From contig CAJAVP010000003.1 in assembly GCA_903945375.1 (NCBI GenBank), positions 1 to 64,000 on the forward strand: a stretch of DNA of 64,000 nucleotides, read 5' to 3'. Under the pieces are notes generated by a model, which saw only the letters and a program-made list of their open reading frames with translations, was not told the origin of the DNA and did no database searches. The DNA comes from an uncultured Methylococcaceae bacterium (lineage in GTDB: Bacteria > Pseudomonadota > Gammaproteobacteria > Methylococcales > Methylomonadaceae). Position 1 is the first letter of the stretch. Each line of letters opens with the position of its first letter. Position numbers and translations under genes: made by a program. Below are positions 18,191 through 28,355 of this stretch, piece by piece.

Positions 18191-18960
18191 CACCTCAATT
18201 ACTCCACACTGTTCTAATTACCGGCGCAACTGGCGCAATAGGTCAAGCTCTAGCGCTTTATTACGCTAAACCTGGTGTACATTTGTTATTACAAGGGCGT
18301 AACACGGAAGGCTTAACCGCATTGGCAGAAAACTGTAAAGGACGGGGCGCGACGGTTACGATGCAAATACTCGATTTACGCGACATTCCGCGTTTGCAGC
18401 AATGGGTCAGTCAGCTCACAGAAAGCAACTTGCCGGATTTAATCATTGCTAATGCCGGCATCAATATCAATCAAGGTAGCCAGCGGCGTGGCGAAACTTG
18501 GCAAGAGATCGAGGCGTTGCTAGATCTCAATATTAAATCGACGTTTGCACTGGTCAACGCTTTGCTTCCCGCACTGCGCCAACGCGGCAGTGGTCAAATC
18601 GCATTAATCAGCTCCTTAGCGGCGTATTATGGTCTGCCAATTACCCCCAGTTATTGCGCCAGTAAAGCGGCACTTAAAGCCTATGGTGAAGCGATGCGGA
18701 GCTGGTTGGCTAGAGAGGGTATTCATATTAATGTCGTCATGCCCGGTTATATTCAGTCAGACATGTGCGATGCCATGCCAGGACCTAAACCCTTTTTAAT
18801 CAGTCCAGAATTAGCGGCACAACGCATTGCTAAAGGATTGGCTAAAAATCAGGCTAGAATCAGTTTTCCATTTCCCCTGAATTTTGGAACGTGGTGCTTA
18901 GCCGTGTTACCTCCCGATTTTTCTTCGCGACTGTTACGCCTAATCAATTATGGAGGCTGA
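18187..18960 (+). CDS. Short-chain dehydrogenase/reductase, RkpH-like
   Basis: ITGATGAIGQALA; NAG; S...YCASKAA (YxxxK); 4-nt overlap with the KpsS-like gene. Confidence 0.9.
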   Translation: MTPQLLHTVLITGATGAIGQALALYYAKPGVHLLLQGRNTEGLTALAENCKGRGATVTMQILDLRDIPRLQQWVSQLTESNLPDLIIANAGININQGSQRRGETWQEIEALLDLNIKSTFALVNALLPALRQRGSGQIALISSLAAYYGLPITPSYCASKAALKAYGEAMRSWLAREGIHINVVMPGYIQSDMCDAMPGPKPFLISPELAAQRIAKGLAKNQARISFPFPLNFGTWCLAVLPPDFSSRLLRLINYGG

Positions 18961-18966
18961 TTTTTT

Positions 18967-20523
18967 ATGTTATGGCTATTATTACTGCCGTTATTCGCAG
19001 GGATAAGTGCTTCATTTTTTGTTGAACGCTGTCTTGCACCTAGACCGGTATTTATCCTAAAACGTGCTTTAGCGGCTCAGCAATTACATTTTGGCAGTTG
19101 GTTAGCCTTATTCGCACTCCTGTTATTGCTGGTTCAGCGTCCTTGGTTTGCCGTTGTTTTATTATTGGCATTTCAGGCGCTACTGGTTTTGGTTAATCAC
19201 GCTAAGTACGACAGTTTACGCGAGCCGTTCATTTTTCAAGATTTTGAATACTTTACCGATGCGATTAAGCATCCTCGCTTGTATCTGCCTTTTTTTGGTA
19301 TCGCGAGAACGGTGATTGCGACGCTGGGTTTTGTTGCGGCTTTAATTATCGGTTTAACCTTAGAGTCACCGCTTATAGTGGCGATTGGTTTAATGCCAGC
19401 CGTTTTGGTTTGGCTAGTGCTTATGGGGTTGGCGGGATTATTGATTCGTTTGGGCTTAAAAAACTGTCCAGCGATTACTTTGAAACCGGCACAAGATTTA
19501 CTGCAACTGGGGCAGAGTGCTTTTTTCTGGGCGTATTGGCAGGCGGAGCAACAAACGCTGATTGATGGTACGCCGTCGCTTTTCACCGATATCACATCGA
19601 TCATACCTGCGAATGGCGAAGGTGTCGATATAGTCGTTGTGCAAAGTGAATCCTTTTTTGATCCGCGTCCGTTGTCGTCCTCAATCACACCTGAGGTGTT
19701 AGAGCATTTTGATCAGATTAAAACAGAAGCGAGTCATAGTGGACGCCTACACGTTCCCGCGTGGGGAGCTAACACGGTTCGTACGGAATGCGGCTTTCTT
19801 ACCGGTTTAACGCCCAAACAATTGGGCATTCATCAGTTTAATCCTTATCGTTTAATGGCGAAGCAGGATGTTCCTAATTTGGTCGGCGCGTTAAGAAATG
19901 CGGGTTATCACACGATTGCGATCCATCCCTATCCCGCTAGTTTTTATTTGCGTGATCACGTTTTTCCGCGTATGGGGTTTGATGAATTTATTGATATTCA
20001 AGGCTTTTCTGAGCAAGCAAAAGAAGGGCAATATACGGGCGATCAGGCGGTGGCGCAAAAGATTGTCGATTTATTGGCAACCCGAGTTAGTACAGATGAT
20101 AAGCAGCAGCCATTGTTTATTTTTGTGATTACGATGGAAAATCATGGCCCCTTACATCTGGAAAAAGCCGAGCAATCGGACATAGAAAACTATTATCGCC
20201 ATCCCCCTGTATCGGGTTGTGAAGATTTGACGGTCTATTTACGTCACTTAAAAAATGCCGACTTTATGATAAAAACACTGAAAACGTGCTTACAAAAAAA
20301 TACTGAATCGGGTCGCGCTGGGTTGTTGTGCTGGTTTGGTGATCATGTCCCCATCATGACGCAAGTCTATCAACAATTGGGTGAACCAGACGGTATGACC
20401 GATTATTTTATTTGGCAAAGCGGCGCGGTTCAACAAGAGAAAAAAGCCAACCAACACATCGCTATTCACGAATTGACAGGCTTAGTGTTGGCAGAGCTGT
20501 CTGGAATGACACGCAAAATATAA
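18967..20523 (+). CDS. LTA synthase-like sulfatase-family membrane protein
   Basis: N-terminal TM segments, then VVVQSESFFDPRPL, WGANTVRTECGFLTGL, TMENHGPLH, LCWFGDHVPIM, typical of LtaS/phosphoglycerol transferase catalytic domains. Confidence 0.87.
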   Translation: MLWLLLLPLFAGISASFFVERCLAPRPVFILKRALAAQQLHFGSWLALFALLLLLVQRPWFAVVLLLAFQALLVLVNHAKYDSLREPFIFQDFEYFTDAIKHPRLYLPFFGIARTVIATLGFVAALIIGLTLESPLIVAIGLMPAVLVWLVLMGLAGLLIRLGLKNCPAITLKPAQDLLQLGQSAFFWAYWQAEQQTLIDGTPSLFTDITSIIPANGEGVDIVVVQSESFFDPRPLSSSITPEVLEHFDQIKTEASHSGRLHVPAWGANTVRTECGFLTGLTPKQLGIHQFNPYRLMAKQDVPNLVGALRNAGYHTIAIHPYPASFYLRDHVFPRMGFDEFIDIQGFSEQAKEGQYTGDQAVAQKIVDLLATRVSTDDKQQPLFIFVITMENHGPLHLEKAEQSDIENYYRHPPVSGCEDLTVYLRHLKNADFMIKTLKTCLQKNTESGRAGLLCWFGDHVPIMTQVYQQLGEPDGMTDYFIWQSGAVQQEKKANQHIAIHELTGLVLAELSGMTRKI

Positions 20524-20675
20524 TCAAATATGATGAATTATTTAATGACAGTAAGAGTGATGTCTAAGCTATTCTTTGTATAGCTTGATATATAAACAAG
20601 TAGTCAGGTCGATGGTTAGCGCTTAGAATATCCCTGCGTTTTGGACTATTTTACTTTTATCTTCAGAGGTCAATC

Positions 20676-21143
20676 ATGAAAGCCAGTGCACGTAACCAAT
20701 TTTTCGGGAAAGTTTCTGAGGTATCGATCGGTACAGTTAATGTCACTGTCGTGGTCAGTTTGAAAGGCGGGGAGAAAATTGTCGCGATGATAACGAAAGA
20801 ATCTGCTGATTCTTTAGGAATTAAAAATGACGTGGATGTGGTGGCTTTAGTTAAAGCACCACAAATCATTGTCATCACAGATTTCGGGGGGTATCGCGTA
20901 TCTGCACGCAATCAGCTCAAAGGTACAGTGACACGCATTCAAAAAGGTGCGGTCAATTCCGAGGTGATTATCGCGTTAACGGGTGGCGATACGATAACAG
21001 CAACGGTAACCAATGACAGCATCGATAATCTAGCCTTAGTATTAGGTGCTGAGGCGACAGCGGTGTTTAAAGCAGGATCCGTTATTTTAGGGGTTGCTTT
21101 AAGTTCCACCTTATTGAATATATCCTCATGTTTAGCTATGTAG
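20676..21143 (+). CDS. Molybdenum-pterin binding protein with two Mop/TOBE domains (molbindin-like)
   Basis: Repeated (S)ARNQ(F/L)xGxVxxIxxGxVNxxVxxxLxGGxxIxAxxTxxSxxxL units. Confidence 0.9.
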   Translation: MKASARNQFFGKVSEVSIGTVNVTVVVSLKGGEKIVAMITKESADSLGIKNDVDVVALVKAPQIIVITDFGGYRVSARNQLKGTVTRIQKGAVNSEVIIALTGGDTITATVTNDSIDNLALVLGAEATAVFKAGSVILGVALSSTLLNISSCLAM

Positions 21144-21341
21144 GGACATGAGGCTAATTATTCAGACGACCATTTCGGCAGCCACGGATGGCAGACTACG
21201 AATACCTCCATGTGTTTTTCTCAATCCCAAGCTCCGCTTGAAATAACGCGACGCCACTTTTGTGCGGTCATTCATCAAAAAGACATACCCATTTGTTAGG
21301 CTTAGGCTTCTATCCTTTTCAGACAACGTTGTGAGAAAAAT

Positions 21342-22559
21342 ATGAAGAATTTAGAAGGGCTAAAGCTTCCCGCTTTACCTGTGGCCGCTCAAAAAATTTT
21401 ATCGCTGGATATGGCGTGTGATCGCGATCAAGACGCTCTCATTCCTGCGATTTGCCAATGTCCAGTGACCACTGCGCGTATTATTTCCTTAGCTAATTCC
21501 AATGAATTTGGTATCTCTGGCATAACCATTAGTTCAGCTAAACAGGCCGTTCAGCGCATCGGTTTGCGGACTGCGTTTAATACCGCTTTGGCTTGTGCGC
21601 TGTCATCCCTCGCAAAATCCAACAAAAACAGTGTACTTGATCAAGATCAACTCTGGAAACATAATCTGGAGATGATTAAGTTAGCTAACAGCATTGCCAC
21701 TTATCTTCCCAGTGTGAGTCGTCCTATTTCGGCAGATATTTCTTTAGCGTGCTTGTTACATGATATTGGTTTGATTGCTTTTGATGCAATGGAACCTAGT
21801 GTTTTTAAGCTGTTTAGTGAGGAATTACAGCAAACAAACGAGGCTGATAAATCGGCACTCGAGCAAAAGTTTTTCGGTTTGACCCATGCTGAGTTAGGCG
21901 CGACACTGCTGTCATCGTGGCATATCCCCCAAATCATTATAGAACCTGTTCGCCACCATCATAATCATAACCTCGATTGTAATGCGTTGAGTGTATTATC
22001 CAAATTGTTAATCGTTGCTGATGTACTGTCTAGCGATTCTCAATACCGTAACGAAGCGTATCATCATGAGCTTTCTATCGCTGACATGGCAGAACTGTTG
22101 GCACTAAGCGTTGAGCAAATGGAGGTCATTATTAATGATCTTCAGCAAAAAGGTTTGCCGGTTGCGTTAAAAGATCAACACTCAGAGTTATCTATTAATT
22201 TTGACGATGCCATAAAAGTTCATTTGAATTGGAGAACTAAATTTCGGGTAGCTATCACCAATAAAGAAAGCTTGGATTGCTCAAGCATATCCAGTGATAC
22301 GTGCTGTGCATTAGGCAAATGGCTGCATGGTAATGCTAAATCACAGTACTATGACAAGGTAGCGTTTCAATATCTGTTGATTAAACATGCACAATTTCAT
22401 ACAGAAGCGGGAAAAATTGCGCTGATGGTGAATAACAGAAATTACATCGAGGCTGAATGTGCTATCGATCAGGGAACGCCTTACGATATTATCAGCAAAA
22501 ACGTCGCTCAGACGATTATCAATCTCAGAAAAGAAATTGACTCCATCAGTGCTGCATAA
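21342..22559 (+). CDS. HDOD domain protein with C-terminal CZB-like zinc-binding domain
   Basis: HDOD: LPALPVAAQKILSL, CQCPVTTARIISLANS, LLHDIGLIAFD, HAELGATLLSSWHIP. C-term: HLNWRTKFRVAI...DTCCALGKWLHGNA...HAQFHTEAGKIA, typical CZB. Confidence 0.87.
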   Translation: MKNLEGLKLPALPVAAQKILSLDMACDRDQDALIPAICQCPVTTARIISLANSNEFGISGITISSAKQAVQRIGLRTAFNTALACALSSLAKSNKNSVLDQDQLWKHNLEMIKLANSIATYLPSVSRPISADISLACLLHDIGLIAFDAMEPSVFKLFSEELQQTNEADKSALEQKFFGLTHAELGATLLSSWHIPQIIIEPVRHHHNHNLDCNALSVLSKLLIVADVLSSDSQYRNEAYHHELSIADMAELLALSVEQMEVIINDLQQKGLPVALKDQHSELSINFDDAIKVHLNWRTKFRVAITNKESLDCSSISSDTCCALGKWLHGNAKSQYYDKVAFQYLLIKHAQFHTEAGKIALMVNNRNYIEAECAIDQGTPYDIISKNVAQTIINLRKEIDSISAA

Positions 22560-22607
22560 TTGGATGAAACCATAAAATGCTTTATGGTCGATCGATGTTG
22601 GTTGGGT

Positions 22608-24128
22608 TCATGAGCTCAGCCAACGCCTTGTCCAACGACGCCAAGCTAGGCCGATAAACAGTAGCATAACGATGATTACAATAACTGGTTGATCTCCTAT
22701 ATGCGCGTAGGGTGTCATGCCGCTCATGGGGGTAATCATTTCAGTTAATACGGTGGTTTCAAATAGTGGCGCTTGACTTAATATTTTGCCATTAGGCGCG
22801 ATGACAGCGGTGGCTCCGGTGTTGGTAGCTCGTAGTAAATAGCGCCCCGTTTCTAGTGCTCGCATTGCAGCAATTTGTAAATGTTGATGGGGTTCAAGTG
22901 AATCGCCGAACCAGCCGTCATTCGTGACATTCACTAGATAGGCGGCATCAGGCAACCCTGAAATATTGGCATCGCCGAATGCGTCTTCATAACAAATTGA
23001 TGTAATAAAGGGATAGCCGGCTGCTTTTAATAAAGCCTGGTGTTGACCACCTGGGGTAAAATCGCCTAAGCGTATGTTGAGTTGTTTTAGAATGAAGCCA
23101 GATACCGGTTGCCACGGCATGTATTCACCAAATGGCAATAAATGATTTTTACGATAGATGTCGCGCTCCTTGCCTAAGGTTATGACTCCGTTGTAAATCT
23201 CTTGTGGATTTTTACCGGTCATTGGCAAACTGACGACCAAATCCGTACTATGAGCAAGCGCAGACTGTTGCAATGGTATTAAAAAAAACTCATCAACATC
23301 GTCTAAGAAGGCGGGTATTGCCGTTTCCGGCCAGATAATCACTTGAGAATCCCAATGGGCTTCCGTCAATTTTTTGTACAGCAATAACGTATTTAAGCGA
23401 TTTTCAGGTCGCCATTTTTGATCTTGGGTGATATTCCCTTGCACTAAGGACACGCGAAATGGCGCACCGCTAGGGTGTGTCCACGTTATTTGTTGAAGTA
23501 CGCCACCAACGAGCCAAATTAACAACAATAAAATTACTGAGGATTTTCGTAGCGGTGGTTTTTGCAAGAATCTGACAACTAAAATCGCACTTAAGGCTAA
23601 AAAAAAGCTTGTACCATACGCGCCGACAATAGGGATATAGCCGGCTAAAGGGGTTGTCAGTTGAGAATAAGCACCAAGCAACCAAGGGAAGCCGTTTAAT
23701 AAGATGACGCCGCGAAAATATTCGACTAAAACCCAAGTGAATGCGGTGAGACTGGGATGTTTGTGAGCACCTAGGCTAATTGATAAAAAGGCAGCTAAGG
23801 CAGGAAATAAAGACCAAAATAAAACAAACAACACCGTCATGGCAGCGGAACTTAGCGCATCTGCGCCGCCAAAATCGTGAATGCTGATATACACCCAGGA
23901 AACGCCAAGACCGAATGAACTTAAGCCAAATAAATAACCGCGTAGCACCGCTCGCCATAGCGATGTGTTTTGCCAAGATGCAAACAAAATCACCAAAGCA
24001 ACCGGCGCTAAATACACATAATGGTAGGGTGCAAACGCTAACGTGAAGAGCCAGCCTGCTAACAGAGCTAGCACATCACGGTAGATATTTTTAAGCAATG
24101 GACTATCGATAAGCAAGTGGGTCGCCAC
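22608..24128 (-). CDS. lnt: Apolipoprotein N-acyltransferase
   Basis: 506 aa; multiple TMs then VQGNITQDQKW, WPETAIPAF, FGEYMP, ICYEDAFG, VNVTNDGWFG. Confidence 0.95.
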   Translation of the reverse strand: MATHLLIDSPLLKNIYRDVLALLAGWLFTLAFAPYHYVYLAPVALVILFASWQNTSLWRAVLRGYLFGLSSFGLGVSWVYISIHDFGGADALSSAAMTVLFVLFWSLFPALAAFLSISLGAHKHPSLTAFTWVLVEYFRGVILLNGFPWLLGAYSQLTTPLAGYIPIVGAYGTSFFLALSAILVVRFLQKPPLRKSSVILLLLIWLVGGVLQQITWTHPSGAPFRVSLVQGNITQDQKWRPENRLNTLLLYKKLTEAHWDSQVIIWPETAIPAFLDDVDEFFLIPLQQSALAHSTDLVVSLPMTGKNPQEIYNGVITLGKERDIYRKNHLLPFGEYMPWQPVSGFILKQLNIRLGDFTPGGQHQALLKAAGYPFITSICYEDAFGDANISGLPDAAYLVNVTNDGWFGDSLEPHQHLQIAAMRALETGRYLLRATNTGATAVIAPNGKILSQAPLFETTVLTEMITPMSGMTPYAHIGDQPVIVIIVMLLFIGLAWRRWTRRWLSS

Positions 24129-24567
24129 AATTCACGTCAATAAAATTCATTAGTGTTTTTGCGCTTTGGGCATCATTGGTCTTTTTTTCCCCCGAGCCAC
24201 CATTGGCTTCATACAGGGTAATCGCAGTGTATGAGCCATTGGCTTGTTTTTGATACGCTTTATAAATGACGGTGGGGACATCAACGGGAAAAGATTCAGA
24301 GAGTATTTTACCGGCTGCGGCTTCATTAATTTTGGATTTAATGCTGTTTTTGGTCAAACGCATGGGTTGTGAGCGTTTGGAATTCATGCCATCCAAACTG
24401 ATGTCTAAACTAAGCGTACCATCTTCCTGAATTTTGCAGGATTTACTGATTGCATCACTCTGCATAACAAAACCGGGAAATGTTAATTTTTCAAGTAAAA
24501 CACCCGCTTGAGCATTGCCAATTAAGCAACAGTATAAGGCAATCCAACGACAGATTTTAGTGGACAT
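24103..24567 (-). CDS. Hypothetical secreted protein
   Basis: 154 aa with signal-like N-terminus (MSTKICRWIALYCCLIGNAQA); 26-nt overlap with lnt. Confidence 0.6.
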   Translation of the reverse strand: MSTKICRWIALYCCLIGNAQAGVLLEKLTFPGFVMQSDAISKSCKIQEDGTLSLDISLDGMNSKRSQPMRLTKNSIKSKINEAAAGKILSESFPVDVPTVIYKAYQKQANGSYTAITLYEANGGSGEKKTNDAQSAKTLMNFIDVNCGDPLAYR

Positions 24568-24593
24568 ACATAACTCCTAAAAATAAATTATAA

Positions 24594-25130
24594 TTAAAAT
24601 TCAATGCCTTGTTCGGCTTTGATGTCTTGTTCAAACGCGTGTTTAATCGCTGTCATTTCAGTGACCGTATTGGCAATTTCAATAACTTCAGGAGCAGCAT
24701 TGCGACCGGTTAGAATTAAATGTTGCCATGTAGGTTTATGGTCTCGAATAAATGCGGCAACTTCTGCACCACTAATCCAGTGGTAGCCGCAGCAATAATT
24801 GATTTCATCAAGTACAACTAAGTCAAATTCTTCGGAAAGAATTTTTTCTTTACTAAACTCCCAAATGGCGCGACTGGTTTGAATGTCTTGCTCAGGATTT
24901 TGTGTATCCCAAGTAAAACCGTCACCTAAGGCATGCCATTCAATAGTCTCGAAGCGACAAGCGGCTCTTTGCTCGCCAGTTTGCCATTGACCTTTGATAA
25001 ATTGAATGACGCAAACTTTCATTCCCCATCCCGCTGCACGAAAAACTGTACCAAATGCACTGGATGATTTGCCTTTACCCTCACCGGTATTGACTAGCAC
25101 GATGCCGTGCCGTCTTTCTCTTGATTTCAT
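24594..25130 (-). CDS. cobO: Cob(I)yrinic acid a,c-diamide adenosyltransferase
   Basis: VNTGEGKGKSSSAFGTVFRAAGWGMKVCVIQFIKG, LVVLDEINYC, LTGRNAAPEVIEIAN. Confidence 0.94.
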   Translation of the reverse strand: MKSRERRHGIVLVNTGEGKGKSSSAFGTVFRAAGWGMKVCVIQFIKGQWQTGEQRAACRFETIEWHALGDGFTWDTQNPEQDIQTSRAIWEFSKEKILSEEFDLVVLDEINYCCGYHWISGAEVAAFIRDHKPTWQHLILTGRNAAPEVIEIANTVTEMTAIKHAFEQDIKAEQGIEF

Positions 25131-25241
25131 GAAGCTCCTGATAAGTGATTTTTGACTCTAATTTTAGCGTACCCTAGGCTATCAATCATGGTAAAGTTTA
25201 GTTTTAATCACCCATAACTTCAAATTTAACTATATCAGACA

Positions 25242-26522
25242 ATGACAGATTCAAATACTTTATTTAACAAAGCTAAACAAGTCATTCCCGGCGGGGTTAA
25301 TTCACCGGTGCGTTCTTTTGGCGGTGTTGGCGGAACACCTGTATTCATTGAGCGTGCTTCAGGTGCTTATCTCTACGATTGTGCAGGTAATGCTTATATT
25401 GACTATGTGGGCTCATGGGGGCCGATGATTTTAGGTCATGCTCATCCGGAAGTTATTGCGGTTGTTAAGGCGGTTGCTGAAAAAGGCTTAAGTTTTGGTG
25501 CGCCGTGCGAGCTTGAAACGCAAATGGCGGAACAAATAGGTCAATTAATGCCATCAATTGAGTTGGTCAGAATGGTGAGCTCTGGGACGGAAGCGACGAT
25601 GAGCGCGATTCGTTTGGCTCGTGGCCATACCGGTCGTGACAAGATTGTTAAATTTGAAGGTTGTTATCATGGGCATTCAGACTCTCTTTTGGTTAAAGCC
25701 GGTTCAGGGGCATTAACATTAGGTGTGCCGAGTTCTCCGGGGGTTACAGCGGCGGTGGCTGAAAATACGATTACGCTTAAATATAACGATAGTGCGGCGG
25801 TTAAGGCTTTATTCGCCGATATTGGAGAACAAATAGCCTGCATAATTGTTGAACCAGTAGCCGGCAATATGAATTGTGTGCCGCCTGTGCCGGGTTTTTT
25901 AGAAACGTTACGGGAAGTGTGTGACGACTATCAAAGTGTGTTGATTTTTGATGAGGTGATGACCGGGTTTCGGGTTGGCTTGCAAGGTGCACAAGGCTTG
26001 TATGGCATTAAACCCGATTTGACAACACTAGGTAAAATTATCGGTGGCGGTATGCCGGTGGGGGCGTTTGGTGGTCAGCGAGCCATCATGGAAAGTCTTG
26101 CGCCTTTGGGCCCAGTTTATCAAGCGGGAACCCTATCAGGAAATCCTGTGGCAATGGCAGCGGGACTTAAAACACTGGAATTGATTGCAAAACCTGGATT
26201 TTATGACGCGTTGACACAAACAACACAGCAGCTAACTGAGGGTATCAAAGAGCTGGCAAAAAAAGCAGGTATTGCCTTAACAAGCAATCAAGTTGGCGGA
26301 ATGTTTGGTTTATTTTTTAGCGATGAAGAAATAATTTCGACTTTTGCACAGGTTATGGCGTGTGACCAAGTGCTTTTTAAACGGTTTTTTCATGCCATGT
26401 TGGAAGATGGCGTTTATTTAGCGCCGTCTGCTTTTGAGGCGGGGTTTGTTTCTGCGGCTCATAGTTCTGAAATAGTAGAGACTACACTAAATAAAGCGGA
26501 ACGCGCATTTGCAAAATTGTGA
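25242..26522 (+). CDS. hemL: Glutamate-1-semialdehyde 2,1-aminomutase
   Basis: 426 aa; [56 protein letters not shown]. Confidence 0.97.
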   Translation: MTDSNTLFNKAKQVIPGGVNSPVRSFGGVGGTPVFIERASGAYLYDCAGNAYIDYVGSWGPMILGHAHPEVIAVVKAVAEKGLSFGAPCELETQMAEQIGQLMPSIELVRMVSSGTEATMSAIRLARGHTGRDKIVKFEGCYHGHSDSLLVKAGSGALTLGVPSSPGVTAAVAENTITLKYNDSAAVKALFADIGEQIACIIVEPVAGNMNCVPPVPGFLETLREVCDDYQSVLIFDEVMTGFRVGLQGAQGLYGIKPDLTTLGKIIGGGMPVGAFGGQRAIMESLAPLGPVYQAGTLSGNPVAMAAGLKTLELIAKPGFYDALTQTTQQLTEGIKELAKKAGIALTSNQVGGMFGLFFSDEEIISTFAQVMACDQVLFKRFFHAMLEDGVYLAPSAFEAGFVSAAHSSEIVETTLNKAERAFAKL

Positions 26523-26547
26523 GGAGATGTTTTGAGCTAGAACGGTG

Positions 26548-26580
26548 TGCCGACAATTTGGCAAATGCCAATTGTCGGCA
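26548..26580. terminator. Hairpin between convergent hemL and csp; possible bidirectional terminator without a strong T-tract
   Basis: tgccgacaatt/aattgtcggca 11-bp arms plus inner ggc-aaat-gcc. Confidence 0.5.
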
Positions 26581-26590
26581 AACTGAATAA

Positions 26591-26791
26591 CTAGATGATA
26601 GTTACTTCTTCAGCCTGTGGGCCTTTTTGACCTTGAGTTACTGTAAACTGGACTTTTTGTCCTTCATCTAATGATTTGAAACCTGAGCTGTTGATGTTGC
26701 GGAAATGAACGAAAACATCTGGACCGCTTTCTTGTTGAATAAAACCGAAGCCTTTTTCTGAGTTAAACCATTTAACTGTACCGATAGTCAT
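26591..26791 (-). CDS. Cold shock protein (CspA family)
   Basis: [33 protein letters not shown]. Confidence 0.96.
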   Translation of the reverse strand: MTIGTVKWFNSEKGFGFIQQESGPDVFVHFRNINSSGFKSLDEGQKVQFTVTQGQKGPQAEEVTII

Positions 26792-27278
26792 TGTTTGTAA
26801 ACCTTATAAAAATTGAATTGAATGCCTGTTAAGGCGGATGGCGCTGGGAAATTTAAGACTTACTTATGATAGACAATACGAGGAAGTACAGAAAAACATC
26901 GTGAAGATACGCATAGCGGTAAAAATTTCAAGCTAAGTCAATCATATAGATGATTTGTGTCAATGTCAATCTTTAACCGAAGTACATTCGGAATAACGGC
27001 GAGCCACACGTTTAGATTATTAACAACACAGCTAAGTCGTTTTGCGTCTACCTAATGTAATGACGTATTGTAATTGTGGCTATATCAAAGAATATCTATA
27101 AGTGCTTAAGTCATTAAAGCTAGTCAAAAATGGTCGCTATATTACTTAACTCTCAAGCCATATAGCCATCATTAAGAACACTATAATGAGCTGTTTGGTG
27201 GTGGGATGGTTTGCCTTTACTTACAACCTATTTCTCAAAAGGCAGATTATCAATCTTTCTATTTTAGGAGAATTTACC

Positions 27279-27479
27279 ATGAACACTTCAACACAATCAT
27301 TGGTTATGGGACGGGGCGACTTTATTGAACTTCTTACAGCCGAGTTTACTTGCGCTAAGGGGTTTGGGGTATATGCCTTCCTTTCATATAGCGATATTGA
27401 TGCACTCTACCATCGTTTTCTAGGTGAGGCGGTTTCACCTACTGTATTCGTTAGGCTTTTTGTTAAGCGTTTTGGCTGA
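27279..27479 (+). CDS. Hypothetical small protein
   Basis: Start at 27279 has an upstream aggag; the ORF track start at 27186 lies further upstream. No family recognised. Confidence 0.4.
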   Translation: MNTSTQSLVMGRGDFIELLTAEFTCAKGFGVYAFLSYSDIDALYHRFLGEAVSPTVFVRLFVKRFG

Positions 27480-28148
27480 AAAAATCAAATTATTACGACA
27501 TTACAGCAGTTTCAACATGGGTTAGATTTTGTAGGTGCGAATGAATTCGTACCTACATAATTGAACAAAAGATAACTATTTAGCCCCCCGCCCTCACGAC
27601 TCCGGCAATCCCATTGTGCTAAAAAAGCATGCTGGAACAACGATTTAGTCGCAGCATTTTAGAGTGGGCTGAATAATTACAACAAAACTTATTAGCATAA
27701 GTAGGAGCGGCTTATTTTTATGCCACTTTGCTAACCTGATCTAAAAACACTGATGACCGCTCTTTAATAAGTAACCTTTAAATGATTGACAATTTTTTTT
27801 AATGTGATTTAATGAGTTACCTTTTAATAAATGCTTTGCGCTATGACTAAAAAAAATAATTAAAATGACATAACAGGACTATCAATTGTTATGTGACATT
27901 GTTTACTTTCGTCAAATTTTAAAGGGTGAGTGTTAATTTTAAGAGTGATAATGGGTAAAAACTAAATCTATTGAAGTGGTTATTACTCTATATATCGCCG
28001 GTCAAAAAAGTGAATAGATAACAAGTCAGGGCTATGACTAAGGAAAATGAATAACCTGAAAATGTTGTGCAGGATTTAATAACTAAAGTGATACGCACGG
28101 TTTGTGTCTTTTTAATAGATATCCTCAACGTTGAAGGAGGGGGACACC

Positions 28149-28277
28149 ATGAAAAAGTTTAACAAATCGATCAGAAGAGTTGCTAATAATCCGATTTACG
28201 AAGCACGACTATACGGCTATTTTGGGCTGATTGTCGTCTTTACGGTTTTTTATACGATTTTCTGGGGTGATATTTAA
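28149..28277 (+). CDS. Small single-TM protein (42 aa) upstream of phoU
   Basis: MKKFNKSIRRVANNPIYEARLYGYFGLIVVFTVFYTIFWGDI* with upstream gaaggaggggg SD; below the ORF track length cutoff. Confidence 0.6.
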   Translation: MKKFNKSIRRVANNPIYEARLYGYFGLIVVFTVFYTIFWGDI

Positions 28278-28355
28278 TCAAAACTTTTTGCGGATAAGGT
28301 GGCATAATCATGCCACCCCGCATTTATTACTTGTTGTATTATGGAGGATCAAGTC

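Noticed and set aside
19236-19688. Antisense ORF 150 aa on the minus strand within the LtaS-like gene
   Set aside because: Lies entirely opposite a well-supported CDS, with low-complexity composition and no family resemblance.
27480-28140. AT-rich gene-poor stretch as a possible non-coding RNA locus
   Set aside because: No strong secondary structure, promoter or family signature could be seen by eye.
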